Of a stretch of 64,000 bases of DNA, positions 1 through 13,191 are shown one piece after another; position 1 is the stretch's first letter, and every line of letters starts with the position of its first letter. This DNA is from Marinobacter sp. ANT_B65 (GTDB lineage: Bacteria > Pseudomonadota > Gammaproteobacteria > Pseudomonadales > Oleiphilaceae). The DNA is taken from positions 1,509,324 to 1,573,323 of the forward strand of contig NZ_NXGV01000001.1 in the NCBI RefSeq assembly GCF_002407605.1, written 5' to 3'. The notes under the pieces are model-generated. The model saw only the letters and a list, made by a program, of their open reading frames with translations. It searched no databases and was not told where the DNA came from. The position numbers were made by a program, and so were the translations under genes.

Positions 1-291
1 GGCCGGAAGGTTTATGCAGTTTATGCAGCGCTTGCCGATAAGGATGTGGCAGGCGTGGTTGATGCAATGGCCCCGGTTGTCGATGGCTGGTACCTGGCCG
101 GCCTTGATGTACCGCGAGGTCTGGATCCGGACAGGTTGCGGGAGAGGATTAATACCCGGGCAGAGTTCAGCATCCGTGATTCGGTTGCAGGTGCTATTGT
201 TGCGGCAAAGGCGGATGCGACAGCGAACGACATTATTATTGTATTTGGCTCTTTCTTTACGGTCGCCGAAGCACGTTCGCTGTTTATCTGA
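1..291 (+). CDS. folC: FolC C-terminal part (dihydrofolate/folylpolyglutamate synthase)
   Basis: The reading frame is open from the first base, so only the last 96 residues are present. FolC adds glutamate to folates and makes dihydrofolate from dihydropteroate in the cytoplasm. The visible part has the family's C-terminal domain: a K-V-Y-A-V-Y-A-A-L-A-D-K-D start, the W-Y-L-A-G-L strand and a final V-F-G-S-F-F-T-V-A-E segment typical of the FolC C-terminus. The neighbours dedD, cvpA and purF follow the usual gammaproteobacterial order, which supports the call. The catalytic N-terminal ATPase domain lies outside the window. Confidence 0.9.
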   Translation, partial: GRKVYAVYAALADKDVAGVVDAMAPVVDGWYLAGLDVPRGLDPDRLRERINTRAEFSIRDSVAGAIVAAKADATANDIIIVFGSFFTVAEARSLFI

Positions 292-402
292 GTTAGTGAG
301 CCGGGGAGCTTAAACTTTGTCCATAGCGCGGCTCAGGGCTTTGAGTTATCGCTAGAGGGCAGTTAGTATGTGGCTGGGCAAATACTCGGGGAGTCAAATA
401 AC

Positions 403-1074
403 GTGGATGGACTGAAACAAAGAATAATCGGTGCGCTGGTTCTGGTTTCACTGGCCGTTATCTTTGTTCCTATGGTCTTCGATGAGCCTCATTCTGAGCG
501 CACTTCGACTTCGATTAATATTCCCGAGGAACCCCCTTTTCCGGAAGTTGAAACCCCTGCGTCAGATATAGCGCCTCCAGCTCCGTACCAGAAAAGCCCT
601 GCAGTAAGCGAAGGATCAGGCTCGGTTAACCGGGACTATCGTATCCTCGAAAATGACGAGTCCGCCGCTCAGCCTGTTCCTGATAGTCGTATCAAAGCAG
701 CTCCTGAAGTCGCCGCACCAGAAAGAACTGAGCCGGTTCCCCCTGTGAGCCCTCAGGAAAAACCTGCTGTATCTGCGCAAACGGAACCCCCGAAACAGGC
801 AAAGCCGGTGAATGCAGAGTTTACCCGGTCGCTTGAGGGAGCCTGGGTTGTGCAGTTAGGAAGCTTTGGTAACGGTGATAATGCTCGCCGCCTGCGAGAC
901 AAGGTTCGGGACAAGGGTTACAGTTCCCATCTTCAGGAGGTGGTTCGGGGTGATAGTACGCTGACAAGGGTTTTTAGCGGGCCTTTTGCAGAAAAAACCG
1001 AGGCAGAATCCGCAAAGCGGGCTTTGGATGAGGCATTCAGTCTCAACAGTCTCGTCACCTCGGGCGACAAATAA
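403..1074 (+). CDS. dedD: DedD-like SPOR-domain cell-division protein
   Basis: A 223-residue bitopic inner-membrane protein. A short cytoplasmic stretch (D-G-L-K-Q-R) is followed by one hydrophobic segment (about residues 8-26), a long proline/glutamate-rich periplasmic linker and a C-terminal SPOR domain (about the last 75 residues, beginning W-V-V-Q-L-G-S-F). SPOR domains bind denuded septal peptidoglycan, so a role in septation is inferred. The start is the GTG with a GGGGAG Shine-Dalgarno sequence about 9 bases upstream. An in-frame GTG 33 bases earlier is open but lacks the family N-terminus. It lies between folC and cvpA, as in related bacteria. Confidence 0.88.
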   Translation: MDGLKQRIIGALVLVSLAVIFVPMVFDEPHSERTSTSINIPEEPPFPEVETPASDIAPPAPYQKSPAVSEGSGSVNRDYRILENDESAAQPVPDSRIKAAPEVAAPERTEPVPPVSPQEKPAVSAQTEPPKQAKPVNAEFTRSLEGAWVVQLGSFGNGDNARRLRDKVRDKGYSSHLQEVVRGDSTLTRVFSGPFAEKTEAESAKRALDEAFSLNSLVTSGDK

Positions 1075-1106
1075 CCTTTTTAGCTGCTTTATATCGTTCA
1101 GGCGGT

Positions 1107-1134
1107 TTGGTGAGACGGGGTTTCCTGATAGAAT
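1107..1134 (+). promoter_or_regulatory. candidate sigma-70 promoter for cvpA-purF
   Basis: TTGGTG and TAGAAT hexamers are separated by 16 bases, about 30 bases before the cvpA start. The match is only moderate, and no PurR-like palindrome is visible nearby. Confidence 0.3.
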
Positions 1135-1164
1135 TCGCGCTTCCTTTTCTCCATCGGGATTTTC

Positions 1165-1701
1165 ATGGAAGCGCTGATCTGGATTGACTGGGTCATCATC
1201 GCCCTCATTACAGTTTCCACTCTCATCAGTCTGAAACGGGGTTTCGTTAAAGAAGCTCTGTCTCTGGTGACGTGGGTGGGCGCATTCATACTTGCTCGAA
1301 CCTTCCACCCCCAGATGCAAGCCTTGCTTGAAAATACGGTTGAAACACCGCTTGTACGCCTTATTGCGGCATTTGCCATTCTGTTTTTTGGAACGCTCAT
1401 TGTCGGCGCTATTATCAATAACATGATCGGGCACCTTGTGCGCGCCACTGGCCTCTCTGCTACGGACAGGGTGCTGGGTATGGGATTTGGTCTGCTGCGC
1501 GGGCTGGTCGTTGTAATTGTCGCTATAGCATTTATTCGTTATACCCCTCTGGCTCAGGATACCTGGTGGAGGACGTCAGTCATGATAGATCGCCTTGGAG
1601 TTGTCGAAGACTGGTCCAGGCGAACTTTTGGTGACGAGTTCTCCCGTTTTCTCGGGCCCGAATCCCAAAAGGCCGTGGAACCCACGTCCGCGTCTCGCTA
1701 A
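1165..1701 (+). CDS. cvpA: CvpA family inner-membrane protein
   Basis: A 178-residue polytopic membrane protein of the CvpA (colicin V production) family. Four hydrophobic segments can be seen, and the start W-I-D-W-V-I-I-A-L-I and the S-L-K-R-G-F-V-K-E-A-L-S motif are characteristic. The molecular function is not settled; the family is linked to envelope integrity and purine-dependent phenotypes. The gene sits 34 bases before purF, the usual cvpA-purF arrangement, so the two are probably co-transcribed. Confidence 0.9.
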   Translation: MEALIWIDWVIIALITVSTLISLKRGFVKEALSLVTWVGAFILARTFHPQMQALLENTVETPLVRLIAAFAILFFGTLIVGAIINNMIGHLVRATGLSATDRVLGMGFGLLRGLVVVIVAIAFIRYTPLAQDTWWRTSVMIDRLGVVEDWSRRTFGDEFSRFLGPESQKAVEPTSASR

Positions 1702-1735
1702 CACTCAGAATTAACACTCGGAGATTACCTTATCC

Positions 1736-3262
1736 ATGTGTGGCATTGTCGGCATCGTCAGTACTTCAAACGTCAATCAGTCGCTATATGATGCGCTGAC
1801 CGTACTTCAGCACCGGGGCCAGGATGCAGCGGGCATTGTTACCTTTCAGGATAATCGCTTTTATCTGAGAAAGGATAACGGCCTGGTTCGCGATGTATTT
1901 CATACTCGCCACATGCACCGCCTGGTAGGCAACGTAGGGATAGGCCACGTGCGCTACCCGACTGCGGGTAGTTCCAGTTCTGCTGAATCACAGCCGTTTT
2001 ATGTGAATAGCCCATACGGTATTACACTCGCTCATAATGGCAATCTGACCAACGCAGACGAGCTCAGTCGGGACTTGTTCCGCACAGATCTTCGCCACAT
2101 CAATACCAACTCGGATTCAGAAGTGCTGCTGAACGTTTTTGCTCACGAACTGCAAAAACTGCGTAAGCTCGATCCGACACAAGAAGATGTATTCTCGGCG
2201 GTAAGGGCCGTTCATCAGCGCTGCCGTGGGGCCTATGCAGTTATCGCCATGATTACCGGGTACGGTATTGTTGCGTTCAGGGATCCTAATGGTATCCGTC
2301 CGGTCTGTTATGGTGAGCGCACTTCCGAATCTGGCCGCAAGGAATACATGATTGCGTCCGAGAGTGTTGCGCTCAGCGCAGCCGGGTACACTCTGGTGAG
2401 AGATATAGCGCCAGGGGAGGCTGTTTACATCGAGACAGACGGCACTCTCTATGCCCAGCAGTGTGCGCACACACCGCGCCTTTACCCCTGCATTTTTGAG
2501 CAGGTCTATTTTGCCCGGCCAGATTCAATCATCGACGGCGTGGCTGTCTACAAGGCGCGGCTGCGGATGGGTGAAACGCTGGCCGACAAGATTCTGCGGG
2601 AGCATCCAGAGCACGATATTGATGTGGTCATGCCGATTCCTGACACCAGCCGTACATCCGCCATGCAGATGGCGCATCGTCTGGGCGTGAAATTCCGGGA
2701 AGGCTTCATTAAAAACCGCTATATCGGCCGGACATTTATCATGCCGGGTCAGACTATGCGTAAAAAGTCTGTACGCCAGAAACTGAACCCTATTGACCTG
2801 GAGTTCCGGGGTAAGAATGTCATGCTGGTGGATGACTCCATTGTGAGGGGCACCACCTGTAAGGAAATCGTTCAGATGGCACGGGATGCCGGCGCCAGAA
2901 ACGTTTACTTTGCATCGGCAGCGCCCCCTGTCCGGTATCCAAATGTATACGGAATTGATATGCCGTCGGCCCATGAGTTGATCGCACATGAAAGGACCGT
3001 TGATGAAATTCGCGATCTGATCGGGGCAGACTGGTTGCTGTACCAGGATCTTGAGGATCTGGTGACCTGTGTGAGCGATGTAAATGAAAGCATAGATGGG
3101 TGGGAGTGTTCTGTGTTCACCGGAGAATATATAACCGGTGATATTGATGCTGCGTATCTTACTCGCCTCGATGAATCCCGTAACGACGTCACTCGATCGG
3201 GAGACGTGAATTCAGGTTCAGGCGACAATGGCATTATTGATCTCTATAACGACGAAGACTGA
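1736..3262 (+). CDS. purF: amidophosphoribosyltransferase PurF
   Basis: Catalyses the first committed step of purine synthesis, converting PRPP and glutamine to phosphoribosylamine. The protein is 508 residues, the normal length. Cys2 after the initiator methionine is the glutaminase nucleophile (M-C-G-I-V-G-I-V), and the N-terminal Ntn domain continues with L-Q-H-R-G-Q-D. The PRPP loop [10 protein letters not shown] lies around residues 364-373 in the C-terminal phosphoribosyltransferase domain. No [4Fe-4S] or propeptide is expected for this E. coli-like type. The gene follows cvpA and precedes metZ by 26 bases, suggesting one transcript. Confidence 0.97.
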   Translation: MCGIVGIVSTSNVNQSLYDALTVLQHRGQDAAGIVTFQDNRFYLRKDNGLVRDVFHTRHMHRLVGNVGIGHVRYPTAGSSSSAESQPFYVNSPYGITLAHNGNLTNADELSRDLFRTDLRHINTNSDSEVLLNVFAHELQKLRKLDPTQEDVFSAVRAVHQRCRGAYAVIAMITGYGIVAFRDPNGIRPVCYGERTSESGRKEYMIASESVALSAAGYTLVRDIAPGEAVYIETDGTLYAQQCAHTPRLYPCIFEQVYFARPDSIIDGVAVYKARLRMGETLADKILREHPEHDIDVVMPIPDTSRTSAMQMAHRLGVKFREGFIKNRYIGRTFIMPGQTMRKKSVRQKLNPIDLEFRGKNVMLVDDSIVRGTTCKEIVQMARDAGARNVYFASAAPPVRYPNVYGIDMPSAHELIAHERTVDEIRDLIGADWLLYQDLEDLVTCVSDVNESIDGWECSVFTGEYITGDIDAAYLTRLDESRNDVTRSGDVNSGSGDNGIIDLYNDED

Positions 3263-3288
3263 ACACCGGGCCATACCAGGAGAATTGC

Positions 3289-4524
3289 ATGACTTTTCAT
3301 CGTGAAGAAACTGTCCTGATTCCAGAATCGGACCTTGACGGTATGTCTTTGGATACTCTGGCCGTCAGGGCAGGGCAGCTCCGTACAGGGCAGCTTGAAC
3401 ACAGTGATGCGATTTTTCCCACATCAAGTTTCGTATACACCAGTGCTGCACAGGCGGCGGCCCGTTTCGGAGGTGAGGAGCCGGGAAATATCTATTCCCG
3501 TTTTACCAATCCGACTGTTCAGGCTTTTGAGGGGCGTATCGCCGCAATGGAAGGCGGGGAACGTGCAGTTGGAACTGCATCGGGTATGGCTGCCATTCTG
3601 AGCACTTGCATGGCATTGCTGAAAAGTGGCGACCATGTGATCTGTTCCCGTGGTGTATTCGGAACCACTAACGTGTTGTTTCAGAAATACATGGCGAAGT
3701 TCGGTGTTGAAACAACGTTCGTGAGCCTTACGGATATGGACGAATGGTCTTCGGCAATGCGACCGGGCACCCGTATGTTGTTCATCGAAACTCCGTCTAA
3801 CCCGCTTTGTGAGGTCGCCGATATGCAGGCGCTGGCAAAGCTTGCCCACGAAAACGACGCCCTGCTGGTGGTTGATAACTGTTTCTGTACGCCAGTGTTG
3901 CAGCGGCCTCTGGAGCATGGCGCAGATATTGTCGTCCACTCTGCAACCAAATACCTCGATGGTCAGGGTCGATGTGTAGGTGGCGTTGTCGTCGGCCCGG
4001 CGAAACTCATGGATGAAGTCTATGGTTTCCTGAGATCTGCAGGGCCAACAATGAGCCCCTTTAACGCCTGGGTTTTCCATAAAGGTCTGGAAACCTTACC
4101 AATCCGTATGCGAGCCCATTGCGACAATGCGTTAGAGTTGGCCACATGGCTGGAGCAGCAAGCGGAAGTGGAGCATGTTTACTACGCCGGGCTTGAAAGC
4201 CATCCACAGCACGCACTTGCAAGAAAGCAGCAGAAAGGTTTTGGTGGTGTGTTGGCGTTTTGCCTGAAGGGTGGTCGTGAGGAAGCCTGGAAATTCATTG
4301 ATGCGACACGGATGATTTCAATCACGGCAAACCTTGGCGATGTGAAAACCACCATTACCCATCCGGCAACCACAACCCACGGGCGGCTGTCGCCTGAGGA
4401 CAAATCCAGTGCCGGTATAACCGAGAACCTGTTACGGCTCTCGGTTGGTATCGAAGCAGTCGAAGACCTGAAAACAGACCTGCAAAGAGGCTTTCAGGCA
4501 CTTCAGAACGCAAGCAACACTTAA
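3289..4524 (+). CDS. metZ: O-succinylhomoserine sulfhydrylase MetZ
   Basis: A PLP-dependent enzyme of the Cys/Met metabolism family that makes homocysteine directly from O-succinylhomoserine and sulfide. At 411 residues it has the usual size. The PLP-binding lysine is in S-A-T-K-Y-L-D-G (about residue 221), and N-I-Y-S-R-F-T-N-P-T near the N-terminus is the conserved phosphate-contact region. Assignment as MetZ rather than cystathionine gamma-synthase or gamma-lyase rests on the V-R-A-G-Q-L-R-T start and the location behind purF, where Pseudomonas relatives carry metZ. A Shine-Dalgarno CAGGAG lies 8 bases before the ATG. Confidence 0.92.
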   Translation: MTFHREETVLIPESDLDGMSLDTLAVRAGQLRTGQLEHSDAIFPTSSFVYTSAAQAAARFGGEEPGNIYSRFTNPTVQAFEGRIAAMEGGERAVGTASGMAAILSTCMALLKSGDHVICSRGVFGTTNVLFQKYMAKFGVETTFVSLTDMDEWSSAMRPGTRMLFIETPSNPLCEVADMQALAKLAHENDALLVVDNCFCTPVLQRPLEHGADIVVHSATKYLDGQGRCVGGVVVGPAKLMDEVYGFLRSAGPTMSPFNAWVFHKGLETLPIRMRAHCDNALELATWLEQQAEVEHVYYAGLESHPQHALARKQQKGFGGVLAFCLKGGREEAWKFIDATRMISITANLGDVKTTITHPATTTHGRLSPEDKSSAGITENLLRLSVGIEAVEDLKTDLQRGFQALQNASNT

Positions 4525-4537
4525 CGTTTGAGCATTC

Positions 4538-7126
<2,589 letters not shown>

Positions 7127-7138
7127 GAGTCTTTTTAT

Positions 7139-7786
7139 ATGCAGCAGTTTATTCTGAAGCCCGTATTAGCGTTGGTGATGGCTCTGGTATTCAGCAGCTC
7201 TGTGGTAGCTGCCAGCGGGAGTGGTGAAGCTGCCGAGCTCGCCTCCTTGCTTAAAAGTTATGAGACTTATCAGGCCGACTTCATCCAGATTGTAGTCAAC
7301 GAAAACGGCGGTAAGGTTCAGGAATCCCGGGGCTCCCTGAAGGCCAAGAGGCCGGGCCTGTTTTATTGGGAAACTCGTGCGCCTCTGTCTCAGTTTATTG
7401 TCAGTAACGGGAAAACTGTTGAAGTCTACGACCCCGATCTTGAGCAGGTTACCGTGCACAAGCTGGACGACCGGGTTCAGACTACTCCGGCGCTGTTGTT
7501 GAGTGGTGAAGTGGACAATCTTGAAGAAACTTACCGGGTATCCGGGAGTCAGGTCAGTGGCGATACGCGGGAGTTCACGCTTGAACCCAAAAGTGCGGAT
7601 TCGCTTTTTGTCTCTCTGCAGTTGAAGTTTTTCAAGGGTGAGCTTCAGGAAATGCGCATGCAGGATTCGCTTTCGCAGCTCAGCGTCCTCAGTTTTGATC
7701 ATATCCGATTGAACGAAACCGTCGGCAATGATGCATTCAGGCTTGAATATCCGGATGGCGTTGACGTAATCGGTGACGAAGGCTGA
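7139..7786 (+). CDS. lolA: outer-membrane lipoprotein carrier LolA
   Basis: Periplasmic chaperone that carries lipoproteins from LolCDE to LolB. The 215-residue precursor begins with a signal peptide (hydrophobic core about residues 6-22, cleavage likely after V-V-A-A). The mature part shows the family pattern [10 protein letters not shown], followed by [10 protein letters not shown] and [12 protein letters not shown] strong Shine-Dalgarno TAGGAG is 9 bases before the ATG. It sits between ftsK and rarA, as in enterics and pseudomonads. Confidence 0.95.
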   Translation: MQQFILKPVLALVMALVFSSSVVAASGSGEAAELASLLKSYETYQADFIQIVVNENGGKVQESRGSLKAKRPGLFYWETRAPLSQFIVSNGKTVEVYDPDLEQVTVHKLDDRVQTTPALLLSGEVDNLEETYRVSGSQVSGDTREFTLEPKSADSLFVSLQLKFFKGELQEMRMQDSLSQLSVLSFDHIRLNETVGNDAFRLEYPDGVDVIGDEG

Positions 7787-7787
7787 T

Positions 7788-9125
7788 ATGCAAAGTAACC
7801 TGTTCACAGAGCAGGTCGGTTTTCGGCCTCTGGCGGCTCGTATGCGCCCGGAAAGCCTCGATGCTTACGTTGGGCAGTCACATCTTGTAGGGCCGGGAAA
7901 GCCGCTCCGAAGGGCGATAGAGCAGGGGCAGCTTCACTCGATGATTCTCTGGGGCCCTCCGGGAGTTGGTAAGACAACCTTCGCAAGACTGCTGGCGAGC
8001 GTTGGCGATCTCAGCTTTGAGACACTTTCCGCTGTGCTCAGTGGCGTAAAGGATATTCGTGCCATCGTCGATCGGGCACGCAATCGCAAGCTCTCACAAG
8101 GACAGGACACCCTCCTGTTCGTGGACGAGGTTCACAGGTTTAACAAAGGCCAGCAGGACGCTTTTCTTCCGCACATCGAGGATGGCACCTTTATATTTGT
8201 GGGTGCCACCACCGAGAATCCCTCATTTGAACTGAACAGTGCATTACTTTCCCGCACCCGTGTTTACGTACTCAAAAATCTCGAAGAAGCGGATATTCTC
8301 CAGTTGCTGACCCGAGCCCTGAATTCCGGAGAAGGCTTTGGTGGTGAGCTTGCAGTTTCCGATGACGTGCTGGGCATGATGGCATCGGCATCTGGCGGTG
8401 ATGGCAGGCGAGCACTGAATATTCTGGAAATCTCAGCCGACCTGGCGGAGCCCGACGCTGACGGGAAGAATCGGGTAAGCCCGGAGCACCTTGAACAGGT
8501 GATGCAAACCAGTTTGCGCCGGTTTGATAAGGGTGGAGATGTTTTTTACGACCAGATTTCAGCGCTGCATAAATCTGTCAGGGGGTCAGACCCGGATGGT
8601 TCATTATACTGGCTATGCCGGATGCTCGACGGTGGCTGCGATCCTTTGTATGTTGCCCGTCGCCTGGTCCGGATAGCAAGTGAAGATATAGGTAATGCCG
8701 ACCCCAGAGCATTGCAGCTAAGTATGGATGCCTGGGATGCTCAGGAGCGGCTCGGGAGCCCCGAAGGGGAGCTCGCACTGGCTCAGGCGGTGACCTATCT
8801 GGCCCTGGCACCGAAAAGCAACGCAGTGTACAAAGCCTTTAATCGGTGCATGGCAGATATCCGTCAGGATCCGGATTATGAAGTGCCCGTTCACTTGCGC
8901 AACGCCCCCACCAAGCTCCTCAAAAGCATGGGGCACGGTGACTCCTATCGTTATGCCCATGACGAAGCGCATGCATTTGCAGCCGGGGAGTCTTACCTGC
9001 CGGATGCGATCTATCAGCGCAGGTATTACGAGCCGGTGGACCGGGGTCTTGAAATAAAGCTTTCCGAAAAACGCCAGAGGCTCGACGCCCTTAACGAACA
9101 AAGCCCCAGAAAACGCCACACCTGA
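7788..9125 (+). CDS. rarA: replication-associated recombination ATPase RarA (MgsA)
   Basis: AAA+ ATPase of the RarA/Mgs1/WRNIP1 family that acts at stalled forks and on single-stranded DNA ends with SSB. The 445-residue protein has Walker [10 protein letters not shown] near residue 56, Walker [11 protein letters not shown], sensor 1 V-G-A-T-T-E-N-P-S and the family-specific C-terminal tetramerisation region. The ATG after the lolA stop is preferred. An in-frame GTG overlapping lolA exists, but the M-Q-S-N-L-F start matches the family. Confidence 0.95.
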   Translation: MQSNLFTEQVGFRPLAARMRPESLDAYVGQSHLVGPGKPLRRAIEQGQLHSMILWGPPGVGKTTFARLLASVGDLSFETLSAVLSGVKDIRAIVDRARNRKLSQGQDTLLFVDEVHRFNKGQQDAFLPHIEDGTFIFVGATTENPSFELNSALLSRTRVYVLKNLEEADILQLLTRALNSGEGFGGELAVSDDVLGMMASASGGDGRRALNILEISADLAEPDADGKNRVSPEHLEQVMQTSLRRFDKGGDVFYDQISALHKSVRGSDPDGSLYWLCRMLDGGCDPLYVARRLVRIASEDIGNADPRALQLSMDAWDAQERLGSPEGELALAQAVTYLALAPKSNAVYKAFNRCMADIRQDPDYEVPVHLRNAPTKLLKSMGHGDSYRYAHDEAHAFAAGESYLPDAIYQRRYYEPVDRGLEIKLSEKRQRLDALNEQSPRKRHT

Positions 9126-9174
9126 TTCAGGAACAACCTCTGGTGTCTGCGGTAGCCACAAGCGCCGGCAAAGG

Positions 9175-9180
9175 TATAAT
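9175..9180 (+). promoter_or_regulatory. candidate -10 element for serS
   Basis: A perfect TATAAT lies about 47 bases before the serS start in the 101-base gap after rarA. No good -35 hexamer is visible at the expected spacing, so this is a weak call. Confidence 0.3.
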
Positions 9181-9190
9181 GGCGTTCTGA

Positions 9191-11355
<2,165 letters not shown>

Positions 11356-11486
11356 TAGTTTGCAGTTCCTTACATGATACTGCCCGATGCTTCAGAAAGT
11401 GTATTAGCCTTCTACTTTGGAATGTTGGCCCTGCCAGTTTTACCTATTAATATTTTTAATTGAGTTTTTATTCTATTGGAGATTTT

Positions 11487-11834
11487 ATGAGTTCGTCTGA
11501 ATCAATAAGTTTGTCATCAGAAAAAAATACTGTCTGGTTGGTCTACATACTTCATGTTCTAGGTTTTTTTACCGGTGGGTTGACTAGTATTGCTGCAATA
11601 ATCGTAAATTATGTGAAAATGAGTGACATGAAAAGTTCTGTCGCGAAATCTCACTTCAAATGGCAGATTCGTACCTTTTGGTGGGGCCTTTTGTGGAGTT
11701 TGATCAGTCTGGTACTGACTTATTTTCTTGTCGGTTTGCTGGGTTTTGTCGTGCTTTTCTTCTGGTTTGTTTACCGTTTGGTTATGGGAATGATCAAGCT
11801 TAATGATAATAAAGGGATGTATGGCGTAGTTTAA
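11487..11834 (+). CDS. COG3671/DUF4870-like small membrane protein
   Basis: A 115-residue protein with three predicted membrane segments. The pattern (V-Y-I-L-H-V-L-G-F-F-T-G-G-L-T, then K-S-H-F-K-W-Q-I-R-T-F-W, then Y-R-L-V-M-G-M-I-K-L) matches the family of small predicted membrane proteins COG3671. Function is unknown. The ATG has a TTGGAG Shine-Dalgarno 7 bases upstream; an upstream TTG is open but lacks support. Base composition is clearly richer in A and T than the flanking genes, which may reflect its hydrophobic content or a different origin. A strong terminator follows. Confidence 0.75.
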   Translation: MSSSESISLSSEKNTVWLVYILHVLGFFTGGLTSIAAIIVNYVKMSDMKSSVAKSHFKWQIRTFWWGLLWSLISLVLTYFLVGLLGFVVLFFWFVYRLVMGMIKLNDNKGMYGVV

Positions 11835-11909
11835 TCTAATCGTGAAATAACGAATGGATGTCCTGAGTTATCCATGGGCAAGAAAACCCGGAGTATAGCT
11901 ATGAGGCCA

Positions 11910-11945
11910 AACGTCAAAGCCCCGGTTTATCGGGGCTTTGACGTT
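11910..11945. terminator. bidirectional terminator hairpin
   Basis: A perfect 15-base-pair stem (AACGTCAAAGCCCCG and its complement) encloses a 6-base loop. It stands between the convergent membrane-protein gene and the DAHP synthase gene, so it probably ends both transcripts although the T-tract is weak on both sides. Confidence 0.7.
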
Positions 11946-11988
11946 CCGTTCTGTCTATGTATAAGGCTTCAGCTTATCAGGCAGCCCG

Positions 11989-13065
11989 TCAGACTGTCTT
12001 GCGGCCTGGAAGTACGTCCTTGAGCTTGTTGTGCATTTCCCGAATGGCCTTTTCTGTTGTTGGCCAGTCAATGCATGCATCGGTTACCGATACGCCATAT
12101 TCAAGATCAGCCAGGTTCTCCGGAATAGGCTGATTGCCCCAGTTGATATTGCTTTCAATCATCAGGCTCTGAATTGACGTATTGCCTTCGAGGATCTGAT
12201 GGCTGACGTCCTGCATGACCAGTGGTTGAATAGCGGGGTCTTTACTTGAGTTGGCATGGCTGCAATCTACCATGATGGACTTGCGTAACCCGGCTTTATC
12301 AAGAGCTTGCTCGCAAAGTGTAACGCTGACCGAATCGTAATTGGGCTTGCCTCCACCCCCACGAAGAACCACATGGCCATAGCGGTTGCCTTTGGTGCGG
12401 ATAATAGCCACCTGTCCCTGCTGGTCAATGCCAAGAAAGCTGTGTGGGTAGGAAACGGACTTCATCGCGTTGACCGCGACATCAAGACTGCCGTCTGTGC
12501 CGTTCTTGAAGCCGATCGCCATGGAAAGACCACTGCTCATTTCACGGTGAGTCTGGGATTCTGTGGTGCGCGCGCCAATTGCGGACCAGGCAATTGTGTC
12601 TTGCAGATACTGTGGCGAGATCGGATCCAGAGCTTCTGTTGCTACCGGGAGCCCAAGCTCATTGATGTCGAGCAGGAGGCGTCGGCCCAGCTTGAGACCA
12701 TATTCAATATCAAAGGTATCATCCAGATGTGGATCGTTGATCAGGCCTTTCCAGCCCACGGTTGTACGCGGTTTTTCAAAATATGCACGCATGACAATCA
12801 GCAGGGTGTCACTGACTTCGTCGGCCAGTTTCTTGAGACGCACGGCGTAATCACGGGCTGCTTCCACGTCGTGGATAGAGCAGGGGCCAACAACCAGGAA
12901 CAAACGGTGGTCTTTACCATCAATAATGTCGTAAATTGCCTGGCGGCCATCTGCAACTGTTTGGGCTGCGTTGTCCGAAAGAGGCATCTTCTGCTTGAGC
13001 GTTTCAGGGGTAATCAGTGTTTCCTGGCTCGCCACGTTAAGGTCTTCTAGTTTATTGCCGGACAT
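11989..13065 (-). CDS. class I 3-deoxy-7-phosphoheptulonate (DAHP) synthase
   Basis: First enzyme of the shikimate pathway, condensing phosphoenolpyruvate and erythrose 4-phosphate. The 358-residue length and the V-V-G-P-C-S-I-H-D motif (about residues 58-66), G-A-R-T-T-E-S-Q-T-H-R and V-D-C-S-H-A-N-S identify the metal-dependent AroF/G/H type I-alpha subgroup. Which aromatic amino acid inhibits it cannot be read safely from sequence, so no letter is assigned. It is monocistronic on the minus strand, divergent from the DUF1631 gene. Confidence 0.92.
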   Translation of the reverse strand: MSGNKLEDLNVASQETLITPETLKQKMPLSDNAAQTVADGRQAIYDIIDGKDHRLFLVVGPCSIHDVEAARDYAVRLKKLADEVSDTLLIVMRAYFEKPRTTVGWKGLINDPHLDDTFDIEYGLKLGRRLLLDINELGLPVATEALDPISPQYLQDTIAWSAIGARTTESQTHREMSSGLSMAIGFKNGTDGSLDVAVNAMKSVSYPHSFLGIDQQGQVAIIRTKGNRYGHVVLRGGGGKPNYDSVSVTLCEQALDKAGLRKSIMVDCSHANSSKDPAIQPLVMQDVSHQILEGNTSIQSLMIESNINWGNQPIPENLADLEYGVSVTDACIDWPTTEKAIREMHNKLKDVLPGRKTV

Positions 13066-13113
13066 TTTCTGCTGTTTCCCCGATTCTTATCGTTACAATA
13101 GCGCCGGACCCAG

Positions 13114-13144
13114 TTGTGGCCAACCCCGGCGAGTTCGTTATACT
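13114..13144 (+). promoter_or_regulatory. candidate promoter for the DUF1631-PilZ pair
   Basis: TTGTGG and TATACT hexamers are 19 bases apart, ending about 48 bases before the proposed start of the DUF1631 gene. The -10 is good; the spacing is long and the -35 mediocre. Confidence 0.3.
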
Positions 13145-13191
13145 GCTTTATTTGCAGGGCCTTTTCAACGCTTCTTGAGCATGGGGAATGG

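Noticed and set aside
856..1434. 192-codon minus-strand frame opposite dedD-cvpA
   Set aside because: It overlaps two well-supported plus-strand genes and shows no family motif.
7773..7787. GTG start for rarA overlapping lolA
   Set aside because: The ATG five codons later gives the family N-terminus; the GTG adds non-conserved residues, although coupling to lolA cannot be excluded.
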